Assembly: GCA_028872015.1 (NCBI GenBank)
Contig: JAGWLO010000025.1
Coordinates: 1 to 45,093, forward strand
Reading direction: 5' to 3'
Length of the DNA: 45,093 bases
Origin: Burkholderiales bacterium
GTDB taxonomy: Bacteria; Pseudomonadota; Gammaproteobacteria; Burkholderiales; Burkholderiaceae_C
Of the stretch, positions 26,396 through 35,939 are shown piece by piece. Numbering within the stretch: the first letter of the stretch is position 1; every line of letters begins with the position of its first letter. The notes under the pieces are model-generated. The model was not told the DNA's origin. It ran no database searches and saw only the letters and a program-made list of their open reading frames with translations. The position numbers and the translations under genes are program-made.

Positions 26396-27244
26396 TCAGG
26401 GCAGGCTGAGCGCGGTCTGGCCGGCCACGGCGCCAGTGGCGTCGAAACGGCGCTCGATCACCCGCGTGTGCAGCCGCGGGTGCCGGCTGCCGCGGCGCTC
26501 GGCGATGACCAGCGTGGAGCAGCGCGTGCCGTAGACCGCTGCCTCGGCGCCGCCCCGGTCGTCGCCGGCGATCCGGATGAACGCCGGCGACAGCTGCCGC
26601 TCGCGTGCCAGCGGCACGCCGGTGGCCGGCAGTTCGGCATCGGGCGCCGGGGTGCGGTCGGCCAGCGCCGCGAACAGGGCTTCGGCCAGCGCGTCGACAT
26701 CCGCGTCCCCGTCGGCGTCGGCCTGGGCCGCCAGGGCCTGGGCCAGCCGTGCCTTCAGCCGCAGCACCTTGGGCCAGGGCGTTTCCAGCGCCGCGTTGGA
26801 CAGGCCGTACAGACCGGCGCCCAGGCGGCGCTGCGCGCCCGCGCCGGCCCGGTTGCCGACCCACAGCAGCTGCGGCACCGCCAGGTCGGCCACCAGCAGG
26901 TTGAAGCCGTTGCGCGGCACCTGCCGCAGGCCGGCGAGCCAGTGCTCGTCGGCCTGCGGCACGGCCAGCGCATCGGTGACGAGCGCACCGCGCGAGGGCG
27001 CGGCAGGGTCGAAGCGGCCCGGCTCGCGCACGTTGGTCACCAGCGCCAGCCGGCCGGCTGCGCTCAGGCCGAGCCAGCTGCCGCCGCCGACCAGGTCGCG
27101 CCCGCCCAGCACGGGTGGCCGGCCGGGCGCCGGCTGCCACCAGGCCAGCGGCGCCGCGGCGCGGGCGAAGAACTCGTCGCGGTTGGAGGCCACGACCCAG
27201 GGAAAGCGCTCGCTCTGGGCGACGGCGATGGCGGCCAGGCACAT
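26396..27244 (-). CDS. NRDE/TANGO2-family protein
   Basis: 282 residues starting with the family hallmark MCLAAIAV ... VASNRDEFFARAAAPLAWW, where Cys2 can become an N-terminal nucleophile-type residue after Met removal. Later blocks are LGGRDLVGGGSWLGLSAAGRLALVTNVR, GFNLLVADL, GLSNAALETPWPKV and the C-terminal YGTRCSTLVI. Bacterial and eukaryotic TANGO2 relatives have been linked to haem and lipid handling, but no settled reaction is known. It lies 20 bp after the MFS transporter gene on the same strand and is probably cotranscribed. It is convergent with the orphan binding-protein gene. Confidence 0.9.
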   Translation of the reverse strand: MCLAAIAVAQSERFPWVVASNRDEFFARAAAPLAWWQPAPGRPPVLGGRDLVGGGSWLGLSAAGRLALVTNVREPGRFDPAAPSRGALVTDALAVPQADEHWLAGLRQVPRNGFNLLVADLAVPQLLWVGNRAGAGAQRRLGAGLYGLSNAALETPWPKVLRLKARLAQALAAQADADGDADVDALAEALFAALADRTPAPDAELPATGVPLARERQLSPAFIRIAGDDRGGAEAAVYGTRCSTLVIAERRGSRHPRLHTRVIERRFDATGAVAGQTALSLP

Positions 27245-27264
27245 GGCGGTGATCGCAGGTCCGG

Positions 27265-28572
27265 CTACCCGGCCTTGCGCCCGTAACCCGGGGCGATGCG
27301 CACCAGCGCCGCGGCCACGAACGAAGGCAGCGTGGCGATGCAGCCCCAGACGAAGAAGCCGCGGTAGCCCAGCACCGACTGCAGCCAGCCCGCCCACAGC
27401 CCGGGCAGCATCATGCCCAGCGCCATGAAGCCGGTGCACAGGGCGTAATGCGCCGTCTTGTGCGGGTTGTCGCCGGCCGGCCCGCCGGCCACCATCAGCA
27501 TGTAGACCATGTAGGCGGTGAAGCCGAAGCCGTAGCCGAACTGCTCCAGCCCGAGCGCCGCGCTCACCAGCCCCAGGCCGCCCGGCTGCCACCAGGCCAG
27601 CGCCACGAACACCAGGTTGGGCAGGTGCATCGCCAGCAGCAGCGGCCACAGCGTGCGCGCCAGGCCCAGGCGCGCCACGACCCAGCCGCCGAGCAGCCCG
27701 CCCAGCGTCAGCGCCACCACGCCCACGGTGCCGTAGGCGATGCCCACGTCCTGCGTCGGCAGGCCCAGCCCGCCGGCGCTGCGCGGGTCGAGCAGGAAAG
27801 GCACGGCGAGCTTGAGCAGCTGCGCCTCGGCAAAGCGGTACAGCAGCAGGAAGGCGAGCACGCGCACGATGTCGCGCTGGCGGAAGAAGGCGCCGAACAC
27901 GCGACCGAAGTCGGCCCAGAACGGCGCACCGCGCGGCGCGGCGTGGTCGGCCGCGGGCCGCGGCAAGGCCCAGGCGTGCCAGGCCGACAGGCCGACGAAG
28001 AACAGCGCCAGCAGCGCGAACACGCCGGCCCAGGCGGTGTGGAAATCGCCTGCGCCGTCACGGGCGCCTGCGGCACCCGTGCGTGCGGCCAGCGCACCGG
28101 CCAGCACCACCAGCCCGCCCTGGCCGGCGATCATCGCCAGCCGGTAGAACGTGCTGCGCACGCCGACGAACGCGGCCTGCGTGCGCTCGGGCAGCGCCAG
28201 CATGTAGAAGCCGTCGGCCGCGATGTCGTGGGTGGCCGAGGCCAGCGCCAGCAGCCACAGCACGGCCAGCGTCCAGCCCAGGAAATGCGGCCCCGGCAGC
28301 GCCAGCGCCACGCCCGCCAGCGCCAGCCCGAGCACGAACTGCAGCACCACGATCCAGCGCCGCTTGCGGCCCAGCAGGTCGACCAGCGGACCCCACAGCG
28401 GCTTGACCACCCAGGGCAGGTACAGGCCGCTGGTGACGAGCGCGATCTCGGTGTTGGACACCCCCAGGTTCTTGTACATGACGACCGCCAGCGTCATGAC
28501 CACCACGTAGGGCAGCCCTTCGCCGAAGTACAGCGTGGGGATCCAGCGCCAGGGCGTGGGGGGCGGGCGCAC
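27265..28572 (-). CDS. MFS transporter, AmpG/PAT-like
   Basis: About 435 residues with twelve predicted membrane helices. It begins WIPTLYFGEGLPYVVVMTLAVVMYKNLGV and has SGLYLPWVVKPLWGPLVDLLGRKRRW, the cytoplasmic loop motif between helices 2 and 3, then ATHDIAADGFYM, as in the AmpG/peptide-acetyl-CoA-transporter branch. The substrate is unknown; relatives move anhydromuropeptides, siderophore precursors or nucleotides. The start is uncertain: GTG 28572 is chosen, TTG 28581 is in frame with a slightly better placed GAGACC, and no suitable ATG exists. It is the first gene of a pair with the NRDE protein. Confidence 0.85.
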   Translation of the reverse strand: MRPPPTPWRWIPTLYFGEGLPYVVVMTLAVVMYKNLGVSNTEIALVTSGLYLPWVVKPLWGPLVDLLGRKRRWIVVLQFVLGLALAGVALALPGPHFLGWTLAVLWLLALASATHDIAADGFYMLALPERTQAAFVGVRSTFYRLAMIAGQGGLVVLAGALAARTGAAGARDGAGDFHTAWAGVFALLALFFVGLSAWHAWALPRPAADHAAPRGAPFWADFGRVFGAFFRQRDIVRVLAFLLLYRFAEAQLLKLAVPFLLDPRSAGGLGLPTQDVGIAYGTVGVVALTLGGLLGGWVVARLGLARTLWPLLLAMHLPNLVFVALAWWQPGGLGLVSAALGLEQFGYGFGFTAYMVYMLMVAGGPAGDNPHKTAHYALCTGFMALGMMLPGLWAGWLQSVLGYRGFFVWGCIATLPSFVAAALVRIAPGYGRKAG

Positions 28573-28818
28573 CGGGGTCAAGCGCGGGGTCTCGGCACAG
28601 GCATGATGCCGATGTTCACACGGATCGCGGCCCGACCCGACCCTCGCGCCACGGCCTGCGCCCGACCAGCCCCTGTTGCGCCGGCGCCGCGCTGCGGACG
28701 ATCCGGATTGGCTGGCCCGCCCGGTGCTGCAACACTGTGGGGCCACGTTGTCGCGCCTGCAATGGACGGTAAAGCGCGCCACCGTCTCCCAGATCAAACC
28801 AAACACACAGGAGTGCCG

Positions 28819-31674
28819 ATGAAACTCAACGCCATCGCTGGCGCCATCGCCCTGCTCGGGCTGGCCGGCTCCGCCCTCGCGCAGAGCAGCCCTGCCGAGC
28901 AGCGGGTCGAAGTCACCGGCTCGAGCATCAAGCAGATCGACGCCGAAGGCGCGCTGCCGGTGCAGGTGATCACGCGCAAGGAGCTCGACCGCCAGGGCAT
29001 CACCACGGCCGAGCAGCTGATCATGCAGCTCAACGTCAACGGCAACGGCGTCGACAACCTGGCCAGCAACTCCGACGTGGCCGCCGGCTCCTCGCGCGGC
29101 AACAACGGCCTGTCGGCGGCCAACCTGCGCATGCAGGGCGCCAATGCCACGCTGGTGCTGTTGAACGGGCGCCGCGTGGCCATCGCCGGCCTGAGCGGCG
29201 GCGTGGTCGACCTGCAGCAGATACCGTTCGCGGCCATCGAGCGGGTCGAGGTGCTGAAGGACGGCGCCTCGTCGCTGTACGGCTCCGATGCCATCGGCGG
29301 CGTCATCAACTTCATCACCCGCAAGGACTACCGCGGGCTGCAGGTCTCGGGCCTGGCCGACATCACCCAGCATGCCGGCGGCAACATCGGCAAGGCGTCG
29401 TTCACGGCCGGCAAGGGCGACCTCGACAGCGACCACTACAACATCCTCGTCACCGCCTCGTACGCCGAGAACCAGGCGCTGCGCGGCGACCAGCGCAACT
29501 TCGTCAACACCTTCCAGCCCAACCGCGGCCTGTCCCCCGACACCCGCGGCGACCCCTACGCCACGCTGTTCGCGATCAACAGCGTCTACGGCGTGCTCAG
29601 CCGCGACAACCTCAACAACTCGGGCCGCAGCACCGGCCCCATGCTGCCCGGTGGCGGCACCCAGACCTACAACGGCATCAACACGCTGAACCTGCCCGGC
29701 CAGGCCGGCTGCGCCAGCATCGCCGGCATGGGCCCGTACGCCTACGACCTGTGGAGCTCGCCCGGCGCCAGGTACGGCTGCGCCTGGGACACCGGGCGCG
29801 CCGCGGCACTGCAGCAGCCGGTGAAGAACGCCAACCTGCTGGCGCGCGGCACGCTGCGGCTGGGCGAGCACGAGCTGTTCATCGAGGCCACCGCGGCGCA
29901 GGTGAAATCGCAGAAGAGCTTCTCGCCGAACCAGATCACCAGCAGCAACGTCGCCAGCAGCCCGTTCTACAAGCTTGCCTATCCGAGCACCGGGGCGGCC
30001 TACGGCAGCGTGTTCAACGCGCTGGTGGCCACCTTCCCGCAGCTGGCCGTCAACAACGGCCTGCCGATGCCGCTGCGCTGGCGCTGCATGCCCTGCGGCA
30101 ACCGCCAGATCGGCACCACCTCGGACACCGGGCGCGTGGTGGTGGGCGCCAGCGGCCCGCTCGGCCTGGGCGACTGGGACTACAAGGCCGGTCTGTCCAG
30201 CGCCTACAGCGATTCCAAGTCCAAGCTCGCCGGCGGCTACTTCTACGGCGTGCCGTTCGCGGCGCTGATCAACACCGGGGTGCTGAACCCGTTCCCGACC
30301 GACGGCATCACGCAGACGCCGGCCGCGCTGGCGGCGCTGGCGGGCACCTCGGCCAACGGCGTCACCCTGTACGGCGGCAAGTACACCTCCACCGAGGCCG
30401 ACGCCACCTTCTCGGGCACCGTGGCCAGCCTGCCCGCGGGCCCGCTGATGGCGGCCGTGGGCGTGGACCTGCGGGCCGAGAAGTACCAGTTCAACGGCAA
30501 TGCCACCGACCTGGCCACGCAGGCGAGCATCTTCAATGCCCCGTTCGACAGCATCAACTCGCTGGCGCCGGTCAAGCGCAACGTCTCGGCGGCGTTCACC
30601 GAGATCCAGATCCCGTTGACCAAGGCGCTGCAGGTCACGCTGTCGGCGCGCATCGACAAGTACACCGGCTTCGGCAGCACCACCAACCCCAAGGTGGCGG
30701 CGCGCTACGCGCCGATCGAGCAGCTGATGTTCCGCGGCTCGTACAGCACGGGCTTCCGGGTGCCGACCTTCGCGCAGGAGTTCTTCGGCGTGACTCAGTC
30801 GCAGTACACCGGCGCCAACCTGGTCGATCCGCAGAGCTGCCCGACCCTGGTGGTCTCCAGCGCGCCGGGCTGCGCTTCGATCACGCCGGTGATCCTCAGC
30901 GGCGGCAAGCCCGAGCTCGGGCCCGAGAAGGCCAAGATGGCCAACCTGGGCTTCGTCTGGCAGCCCACGCGCAACCTCAGCGGCAGCCTCGACTGGTGGA
31001 GCATCGAGCGCACCGGCACCATCCAGAGCCTGGACCTGACCACGCTGTCGGCCAACTACGCCTCGTTCCAGAGCGCCTTCATCCGCGACGCCAACGGCAA
31101 CCTGGTGACCATCGACGACCGCTGGATCAACGCCGGCGGCACCCGCACGCGCGGGCTCGAGCTGACGGCCAAGGCCAGCGGCGCGGTGTTCGGCGGCCGC
31201 TGGGGCGTCAACTACGACCTGTCGTACCTGCTCGACAAGAAGTCGCGCGTGGTGCCCGGCGCGCCCTGGGGCCCGAGCGAAGTGGCCGTGGCCACGCGCA
31301 CCGGCGACCTGGGCATCCGCTGGAAACACACGCTGGAGCTGACCTACGGCCGGGGCGTCTGGGGCAGCAGCCTGAGCCAGGTCTGGCGCAGCGGCTACCA
31401 GGACTTCGTCCTGCCCGGCGTGGCCAACGGCACGGTCTCGCCGCCCGACTGGAACCCGCGCGTCAAGGCCTACGTGCTCTACAACGCCAGCGTCACCTAC
31501 ACCGGCATCAAGAACCTGACGCTGCTGGCCGGGGTGAAGAACCTGTTCGACACCAAGCCGCCCTTCAGCGCCACCTACGACACCGACACCGGCGCCGGCA
31601 GCTCGTGGGAGCCGCGCGTGGCCGATCCGCGGCTGCGTTCGTTCCTGCTGCAGGCCGACTACAAGTTCTTCTGA
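28819..31674 (+). CDS. TonB-dependent outer-membrane receptor
   Basis: 951 residues. A signal peptide of about 22 residues (ending SALA) is followed by RVEVTGSSIKQIDAEGALPVQVITRKELDRQG and the plug domain (NLRMQGANATLVLLNGRRVA, VEVLKDGASSLYGSDAIGGVINFITR), then a long beta-barrel ending in an aromatic (ADYKFF). There is no FecA-type N-terminal signalling extension. The RVEVTGSSIK plug type is common among large receptors of Burkholderiales and Xanthomonadales for carbohydrates, peptides or metal chelates; the ligand is unknown. ATG 28819 has an AGGAG ribosome site. A weak TTGTCG-16-TAAAGC promoter candidate lies at 28748-28775. Confidence 0.92.
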   Translation: MKLNAIAGAIALLGLAGSALAQSSPAEQRVEVTGSSIKQIDAEGALPVQVITRKELDRQGITTAEQLIMQLNVNGNGVDNLASNSDVAAGSSRGNNGLSAANLRMQGANATLVLLNGRRVAIAGLSGGVVDLQQIPFAAIERVEVLKDGASSLYGSDAIGGVINFITRKDYRGLQVSGLADITQHAGGNIGKASFTAGKGDLDSDHYNILVTASYAENQALRGDQRNFVNTFQPNRGLSPDTRGDPYATLFAINSVYGVLSRDNLNNSGRSTGPMLPGGGTQTYNGINTLNLPGQAGCASIAGMGPYAYDLWSSPGARYGCAWDTGRAAALQQPVKNANLLARGTLRLGEHELFIEATAAQVKSQKSFSPNQITSSNVASSPFYKLAYPSTGAAYGSVFNALVATFPQLAVNNGLPMPLRWRCMPCGNRQIGTTSDTGRVVVGASGPLGLGDWDYKAGLSSAYSDSKSKLAGGYFYGVPFAALINTGVLNPFPTDGITQTPAALAALAGTSANGVTLYGGKYTSTEADATFSGTVASLPAGPLMAAVGVDLRAEKYQFNGNATDLATQASIFNAPFDSINSLAPVKRNVSAAFTEIQIPLTKALQVTLSARIDKYTGFGSTTNPKVAARYAPIEQLMFRGSYSTGFRVPTFAQEFFGVTQSQYTGANLVDPQSCPTLVVSSAPGCASITPVILSGGKPELGPEKAKMANLGFVWQPTRNLSGSLDWWSIERTGTIQSLDLTTLSANYASFQSAFIRDANGNLVTIDDRWINAGGTRTRGLELTAKASGAVFGGRWGVNYDLSYLLDKKSRVVPGAPWGPSEVAVATRTGDLGIRWKHTLELTYGRGVWGSSLSQVWRSGYQDFVLPGVANGTVSPPDWNPRVKAYVLYNASVTYTGIKNLTLLAGVKNLFDTKPPFSATYDTDTGAGSSWEPRVADPRLRSFLLQADYKFF

Positions 31675-31707
31675 CGCCCACGCCCGCAAGGCGCTCGCGC
31701 CAGGCTC

Positions 31708-31734
31708 GGGGGCCTCTTCGGAGGCCCCCTTTTT
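31708..31734 (+). terminator. Rho-independent terminator after the TonB receptor gene
   Basis: A perfect 9-bp stem (31708-31716 with 31721-31729), a TTCG tetraloop and five T at 31730-31734. It lies 34 bp after the receptor stop. This is the only textbook intrinsic terminator I found in the window. Confidence 0.95.
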
Positions 31735-31762
31735 CTCCGGCCCGCCGCGCACGCCGACCGCC

Positions 31763-32821
31763 ATGCCCCCGCGCCCCGATCTCGCCCCATCCCTGCTCGC
31801 CGCCGTGCGCGCGCAGGACTTCGGCGCCACGCCCGACAGCGCGCGCGGCGGCGCGCCGGTGGCGCATTTCCCGAGCCTGGACCTGGCGGTGATCGACTTC
31901 GGCGTCGGCGCGGCCCAGCCGCCGCGCTGGGCCAACGTGCTGTTTTCGCGCGAGCACCCGCAGGGCGTGGTCGCGGCCTTGGACGGCCGCGCGGGGGCCG
32001 CGGCCAACCTGCGCTTCGACCAGGACCTGCAGGGCCCGAACGGCGATTCGATCGCCTGGGCGCCCGATGCCGACTGGTCGCGCCTGCCCTTCGTGCCGCT
32101 GGCCGGCCGCGGCGCGCTGCGCTTCGTGGCGCCCTACCCGGCCTCGCTGCTGAAGCTGATGGTGGCGGTGGGCCTGGGCCTGGCGCTGGACCGCGGGCTG
32201 ATCGCCGACTGGCCGGCCGCGCTCCTGCCGATGATCGTCGTCAGCGACAACGACGCCACCACCGAATGCGTCGCCCTGCTGCACAAGGTAGCGATGGTGG
32301 ACGCGCTGAACGCGCGCCTGGCGCAGCTCGGCCTGGTCACGCTGCAGATGCACGGCACCCGGCCCGATGGCGGCTGGCGCAACGCCGACGGCGCGGGCGT
32401 GGGCCGCATCCACATGACCGCCTGGGACACGGCGCGGCTGCTGTGGCTGCTGACCCCGCAGGCGCCGCCGCCGCCCTGGCTGCCGCGCGGCAGCCTGCTG
32501 CTGCAGCCGGCCACGGCCGGGCAGTTGCTGCAAGTGCTGCGGCGGCAGGCGGTGAACGACGTGCTGTCGTCGGGCTCGCTGCGCGAGGTGCCGGGCTGGG
32601 TGCCGGGGCTGCCCGACCCGCCGGCCTTCGCCCACAAGACCGGCACGACCGAGAACTACGCCAGCGATGCGGGCATCGTGCAGTTCGAGAGCCACTGCTA
32701 CATCGTGGCCTGGCTCAGCAGCCTGGGCAGCCGCTACGCACCCGACCCGCGCTGCGCCACCACCTGGCGCACACCGGCGCTGGGGGCGGCGATCCACCGG
32801 CTGATCGAGGCCGGCGCGTGA
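31763..32821 (+). CDS. Serine hydrolase of the class A beta-lactamase/transpeptidase fold
   Basis: 352 residues. The three active-site elements of the fold are in order: SLLK (S128-K131), SDN (S161-N163) and KTG (K292-G294), plus MTAWDTARLL between them. Two features argue against an ordinary beta-lactamase: no signal peptide is visible (MPPRPDLAPSLLAAVRAQDFG), and no ExxLN omega-loop with the deacylating glutamate follows the SDN motif. It may be an esterase or peptidase of this fold; the substrate is unknown. It lies after the terminator of the TonB receptor gene, so it needs its own promoter, which I could not identify. Confidence 0.8.
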   Translation: MPPRPDLAPSLLAAVRAQDFGATPDSARGGAPVAHFPSLDLAVIDFGVGAAQPPRWANVLFSREHPQGVVAALDGRAGAAANLRFDQDLQGPNGDSIAWAPDADWSRLPFVPLAGRGALRFVAPYPASLLKLMVAVGLGLALDRGLIADWPAALLPMIVVSDNDATTECVALLHKVAMVDALNARLAQLGLVTLQMHGTRPDGGWRNADGAGVGRIHMTAWDTARLLWLLTPQAPPPPWLPRGSLLLQPATAGQLLQVLRRQAVNDVLSSGSLREVPGWVPGLPDPPAFAHKTGTTENYASDAGIVQFESHCYIVAWLSSLGSRYAPDPRCATTWRTPALGAAIHRLIEAGA

Positions 32822-33124
32822 GCTGCGCCGCGCGGGCACCGGGCAGCCCGATCGGCTGCCACGGCGGCCACAGCGACATCACCGCGCTGCATGCGTCGTG
32901 GGCGCGCGAGGGCCGGCCCAGCCTGCACGCGCCGAGGGCCGGCTGGTGGGCGGCAGCCTGAGCCTCCCGGTGGGCGGCGCGATCCCGTCCTGGAAGACGT
33001 GGACGAAGCGGCCTGCCGCGTCGACCGCCTGCTGACCCGGTTGCGCCGGGCCGGCCTGCGCGTGGCGCTCGATGCCCAGGCCGGCACGCAGACCCGGCGC
33101 GAGGACCTGCCGGCCGCTGGCTGA
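32818..33124 (+). pseudogene. Possible frameshifted gene remnant
   Basis: This roughly 300-bp stretch between two convergent genes has no intact recognisable gene. A GTG (32818) overlapping the previous stop opens 47 codons to 32961. The next frame reads EGRLVGGSLSLPVGG, and a third frame reads DPVLEDVDEAACRVDRLLTRLRRAGLRVALDAQ to a stop at 33124 (landmarks only). Each piece has coding-like GC-rich third positions in turn, as expected of a decayed or twice-frameshifted small gene. In DNA this GC-rich that pattern can also arise by chance. I recognise no family. Confidence 0.3.
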
Positions 33125-33128
33125 CCGA

Positions 33129-33950
33129 TCAGCGCAGCGGCAGCCCGCCCGCCTCGGGCTGCGGCGGGCGGCCCTGCGCCAGATCCAGCGCCCAGGCCGC
33201 CGCGATGCGGCGCAGCGCCGCGACGTTCGCCGCCTGCGGCGCGCCCTGGCCGCAGGCCGCCACCGCCAGCGCCGTGGTGTCTGCGCCCTCGACATCCAGG
33301 TGCGTGGCCCCCGGCAGGCGCAGCCCGATGAAGGCCTGGGGCAGGGCCCGCAGCGCCGGCAGCGCGTTGTTGTGCAGGTTGCAGCGGCCCGGCTCGGCCA
33401 GCACGGCCAGCACCGGGCGCCGGCCGTCGCCGGCGATCGCCTGCAGCGCCGCGGCCAGGCCCGGCGTAGCCACCGGGTCGAGCAGCAGCGCGCCGGCCAG
33501 CCGATCGGGTGCCCGCACAGCCAGCGCCGCGCCCGTGTAAGCCGCGAACACGGCGCCCGCCGAATGGCCGCCCACGACGACGGCCTGGGACAGCGCGCGG
33601 CCGTCGGGTGCGCGCAGGCCGCCGGCGATCGCCGCGGCCAGGGCGCGCGCCAGCGCAGGCCGGCCGCCGGCCATGTCGGCGTCCAGGCACAGCACCATCA
33701 GGCCCTGCTGCATCAGCCGCGACGCCGTGCCGCGCAGGTTGGCGCAGGAGCGGCCGAAGCCGTGTTCGAGCAGCACCAGACCGGCCACCGGCGCCGGCGG
33801 CAGCAGCCATTCGGTGTCGACCGAGACACCGTTCAGCAGCAACGGCGCAAACACGCGCCATGGGTCGGCACCGGGCGCCGGCGGCCGGGTCGCGCAGGCG
33901 GCCAAGAGCATCAGCAGCCCGGCGGCCATGCCTGGCGATCGGATTCGCAT
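33129..33950 (-). CDS. Lipoprotein alpha/beta hydrolase
   Basis: 273 residues. The start ATG 33950 gives a short signal ending in the lipobox LAAC (C19), so it is probably a lipid-anchored envelope protein. The nucleophile elbow is GGHSAG, followed by LLLDPVATPG (acid region) and a late His in GATHLDVEG, consistent with a Ser-Asp-His triad. Relatives resemble chlorophyllase/dienelactone hydrolase-type esterases; the substrate is unknown. A CAGAAT -10-like box at 33963-33958 ends 7 nt before the ATG, and no ribosome site is present. It is divergent from purC and convergent with the serine hydrolase region. Confidence 0.82.
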   Translation of the reverse strand: MRIRSPGMAAGLLMLLAACATRPPAPGADPWRVFAPLLLNGVSVDTEWLLPPAPVAGLVLLEHGFGRSCANLRGTASRLMQQGLMVLCLDADMAGGRPALARALAAAIAGGLRAPDGRALSQAVVVGGHSAGAVFAAYTGAALAVRAPDRLAGALLLDPVATPGLAAALQAIAGDGRRPVLAVLAEPGRCNLHNNALPALRALPQAFIGLRLPGATHLDVEGADTTALAVAACGQGAPQAANVAALRRIAAAWALDLAQGRPPQPEAGGLPLR

Positions 33951-34012
33951 GGCGCCGATTCTGCTGCGCCGGCGCAGCAAGCAAAATGGTGCTCCACTCC
34001 GCACCGGCCCGC
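33951..34012. promoter_or_regulatory. Compact divergent promoter region, lipoprotein hydrolase / purC
   Basis: A 62-bp gap. On the minus strand CAGAAT (33963-33958) ends 7 nt before ATG 33950. On the plus strand CAAAAT (33982-33987) lies 25 nt before ATG 34013. The two -10 candidates are about 20 bp apart and point outward, so polymerases could exclude each other. Neither has a clear -35. Confidence 0.45.
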
Positions 34013-34936
34013 ATGAACGCTGCCCCTTCCACCCTCGCCGAGCTCGGCCCCGCCGTGGCCACCACGGCCCTGCATTCGCTGCCGCTGATCGCGCGCGGCA
34101 AGGTGCGCGACCTCTATGCCGTCGGCGCCGACCGCCTGCTGATGGTGGCCAGCGACCGGCTGAGCGCCTTCGACGTGGTGATGAAGGCGCCCGTGCCGGG
34201 CAAGGGCCGGCTGCTGACGCAGATGGCGCTGTTCTGGTTCGACCGCCTCGGGCCGCTGGTGCCCAACCACCTCAGCGCCGACGCCCCCGAGAGCGTGGTG
34301 GCCGCCGACGAGGTGGCGCAGGTGGCCGGCCGCTCGATGCTGGTGCGGCGCCTGCAGCCCCTGCCCTGCGAGGCGGTGGTGCGGGGCTTCGTCGCCGGCT
34401 CGGGCTGGAAGGAGTACCAGCAGCGCGGCACCGTGTGCGGCATCGCGCTGCCGCCGGGCCTGGCGATGACGCAGCCGCTGGCCGCGCCCATCTTCACGCC
34501 GGCCACCAAGGCCGCGGTGGGCGACCACGACGAGAACATTTCGTTCGCGCAGCTCGAGGCCCTGCTCGGCGCGGCCCGTGCGGCCGAGGTGCGCGCGACC
34601 GCGATCCGCCTCTTCCAGGCCGCCAGCGCCTACGCGCTGACGCGCGGCATCGTGATCGCCGACACCAAGTTCGAGTTCGGCCTGGACGAGGCCGGCCGGC
34701 TGACGTTGATGGACGAAGTGCTGACGCCCGACTCGTCGCGCTTCTGGCTCGCCGACGAGCTGGCGCAGGGCCGCATCGTGGCGCTGGACAAGCAGCCGCT
34801 GCGCGACTGGCTCAGCGCCAGCGGCGTGACGGGCGGCGCCGAGCAGGCCGCGCTCGACCTGCCCGACAGCGTGATCCTGGGCGTGCACGAGCGCTACGCC
34901 ACCGCGTACCGGCGGCTGTGCGGGGCAGCGGCATGA
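34013..34936 (+). CDS. purC: Phosphoribosylaminoimidazole-succinocarboxamide (SAICAR) synthase
   Basis: 307 residues. It catalyses the ATP-dependent joining of aspartate to CAIR in purine synthesis. Family blocks are [30 protein letters not shown] (ATP-binding, residues about 27-56), [22 protein letters not shown] and [16 protein letters not shown], with [14 protein letters not shown] later. An in-frame ATG at 33986 would add nine residues, but it lies within the CAAAAT -10 candidate, so 34013 is preferred. Its stop overlaps the next start (ATGA). Confidence 0.96.
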   Translation: MNAAPSTLAELGPAVATTALHSLPLIARGKVRDLYAVGADRLLMVASDRLSAFDVVMKAPVPGKGRLLTQMALFWFDRLGPLVPNHLSADAPESVVAADEVAQVAGRSMLVRRLQPLPCEAVVRGFVAGSGWKEYQQRGTVCGIALPPGLAMTQPLAAPIFTPATKAAVGDHDENISFAQLEALLGAARAAEVRATAIRLFQAASAYALTRGIVIADTKFEFGLDEAGRLTLMDEVLTPDSSRFWLADELAQGRIVALDKQPLRDWLSASGVTGGAEQAALDLPDSVILGVHERYATAYRRLCGAAA

Positions 34937-35925
34937 GTCCGGCGAGCGGCACCGACAAGGTCGCGCCGCGCAGCCTGCGCGCGCACCGCTTTGCCGGGCT
35001 CGACGGCGGCGCGCGCGGCCCGCGGCTCATCGTCACCGGCGCCGTGCACGGCAACGAGACCGCGGGCACGCGCGGCATCGAGCGCGTGCTGGGCGAGATC
35101 GAGCGCGGCGAGCTCGAGATCGTGCGCGGCACGGTCACCTTCGTGCCGGTGTGCAACCCGCTGGCCTACGCGCACGCGCGCCGCATGGGCGAGCGCAACC
35201 TGAACCGTCGCCTGCAGCCCACCGCCACGCCGCAGGACAACGAGGACCGCATCGCCAACGTGCTGTGCCGCTGGCTCGCCGAGCACGAGGTGCTGCTCGA
35301 CCTGCACAGCTTCCGCAGCCCGGGCCAGCCCTTCGTGATGCGCGGCCCGGGGGACAACCACGGCGCGCTCGAACCCTTTGCGCACGCCCGGGCCGAGGCG
35401 CGGCTGGCCGCCCACGTGGGCCCCAGCCGCATCGTCGACGGCTGGATGAGCGCCTACGCCGCCGGCGTGGCGCGGCGCCGCGCGCGCGGCCTCACGCCCG
35501 GCGCGGTGCACGAAGACCCGAGCTACGGCGTGGGCACCACCGAGTACATGCGCTCGGTGGGCGGATACGGCATCACGCTGGAATGCGGCCAGCACGACGA
35601 CCCGGCCGGCCCCGAGGTGGCCTGGCGCGCGATCCGCCAGACGCTGGCGCTGCTGGGCCTGGTCGAGACGCCGCCGGCGCCGCCGGCGGCGCCCTTCGAA
35701 TGCCTGACGCTGACCGAAGTCATCGACCGCTTCGATGCCGCCGACCGCTTCGCGCGGCCCTGGGCCAGCTTCGACCCGCTGGCCGCCGGCGAGCTCATCG
35801 CCACCCGCGCCGACGGCACCGAGCTGCGTGCGGCGCAGGCCGGCTACATCGTCTTCCCCGACGGGGCGGCGCTGCCGGGGCACGAGTGGTTCTACCTCGC
35901 GCAGCCCAGCAACCAGCCGCTGTAG
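34933..35925 (+). CDS. Succinylglutamate desuccinylase/aspartoacylase-family zinc hydrolase
   Basis: A 330-residue M14-like metallohydrolase. Zinc ligands can be placed at H39 and E42 (GAVHGNE) and H125 (LLDLHSF), with NLNRRL and a catalytic-type Glu region [10 protein letters not shown]. Relatives cleave N-acyl amino acids (AstE, aspartoacylase). None of the other arginine-succinyltransferase pathway genes is nearby, so AstE itself is not assumed. The start overlaps the purC stop by 4 bp (ATGA), which couples it to purine synthesis at the level of translation; the reason is not obvious. Confidence 0.85.
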   Translation: MSPASGTDKVAPRSLRAHRFAGLDGGARGPRLIVTGAVHGNETAGTRGIERVLGEIERGELEIVRGTVTFVPVCNPLAYAHARRMGERNLNRRLQPTATPQDNEDRIANVLCRWLAEHEVLLDLHSFRSPGQPFVMRGPGDNHGALEPFAHARAEARLAAHVGPSRIVDGWMSAYAAGVARRRARGLTPGAVHEDPSYGVGTTEYMRSVGGYGITLECGQHDDPAGPEVAWRAIRQTLALLGLVETPPAPPAAPFECLTLTEVIDRFDAADRFARPWASFDPLAAGELIATRADGTELRAAQAGYIVFPDGAALPGHEWFYLAQPSNQPL

Positions 35926-35939
35926 CGCCGGGCGCACGC

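Noticed and set aside
31763-32821. Antibiotic-resistance beta-lactamase
   Set aside because: The motifs of the fold are present, but no signal peptide and no ExxLN glutamate were found, so a resistance role is not supported.
33986-34012. Upstream in-frame ATG as the purC start
   Set aside because: It overlaps the CAAAAT promoter candidate and adds residues not expected at the family N-terminus. ATG 34013 is kept, though the start is not proven.
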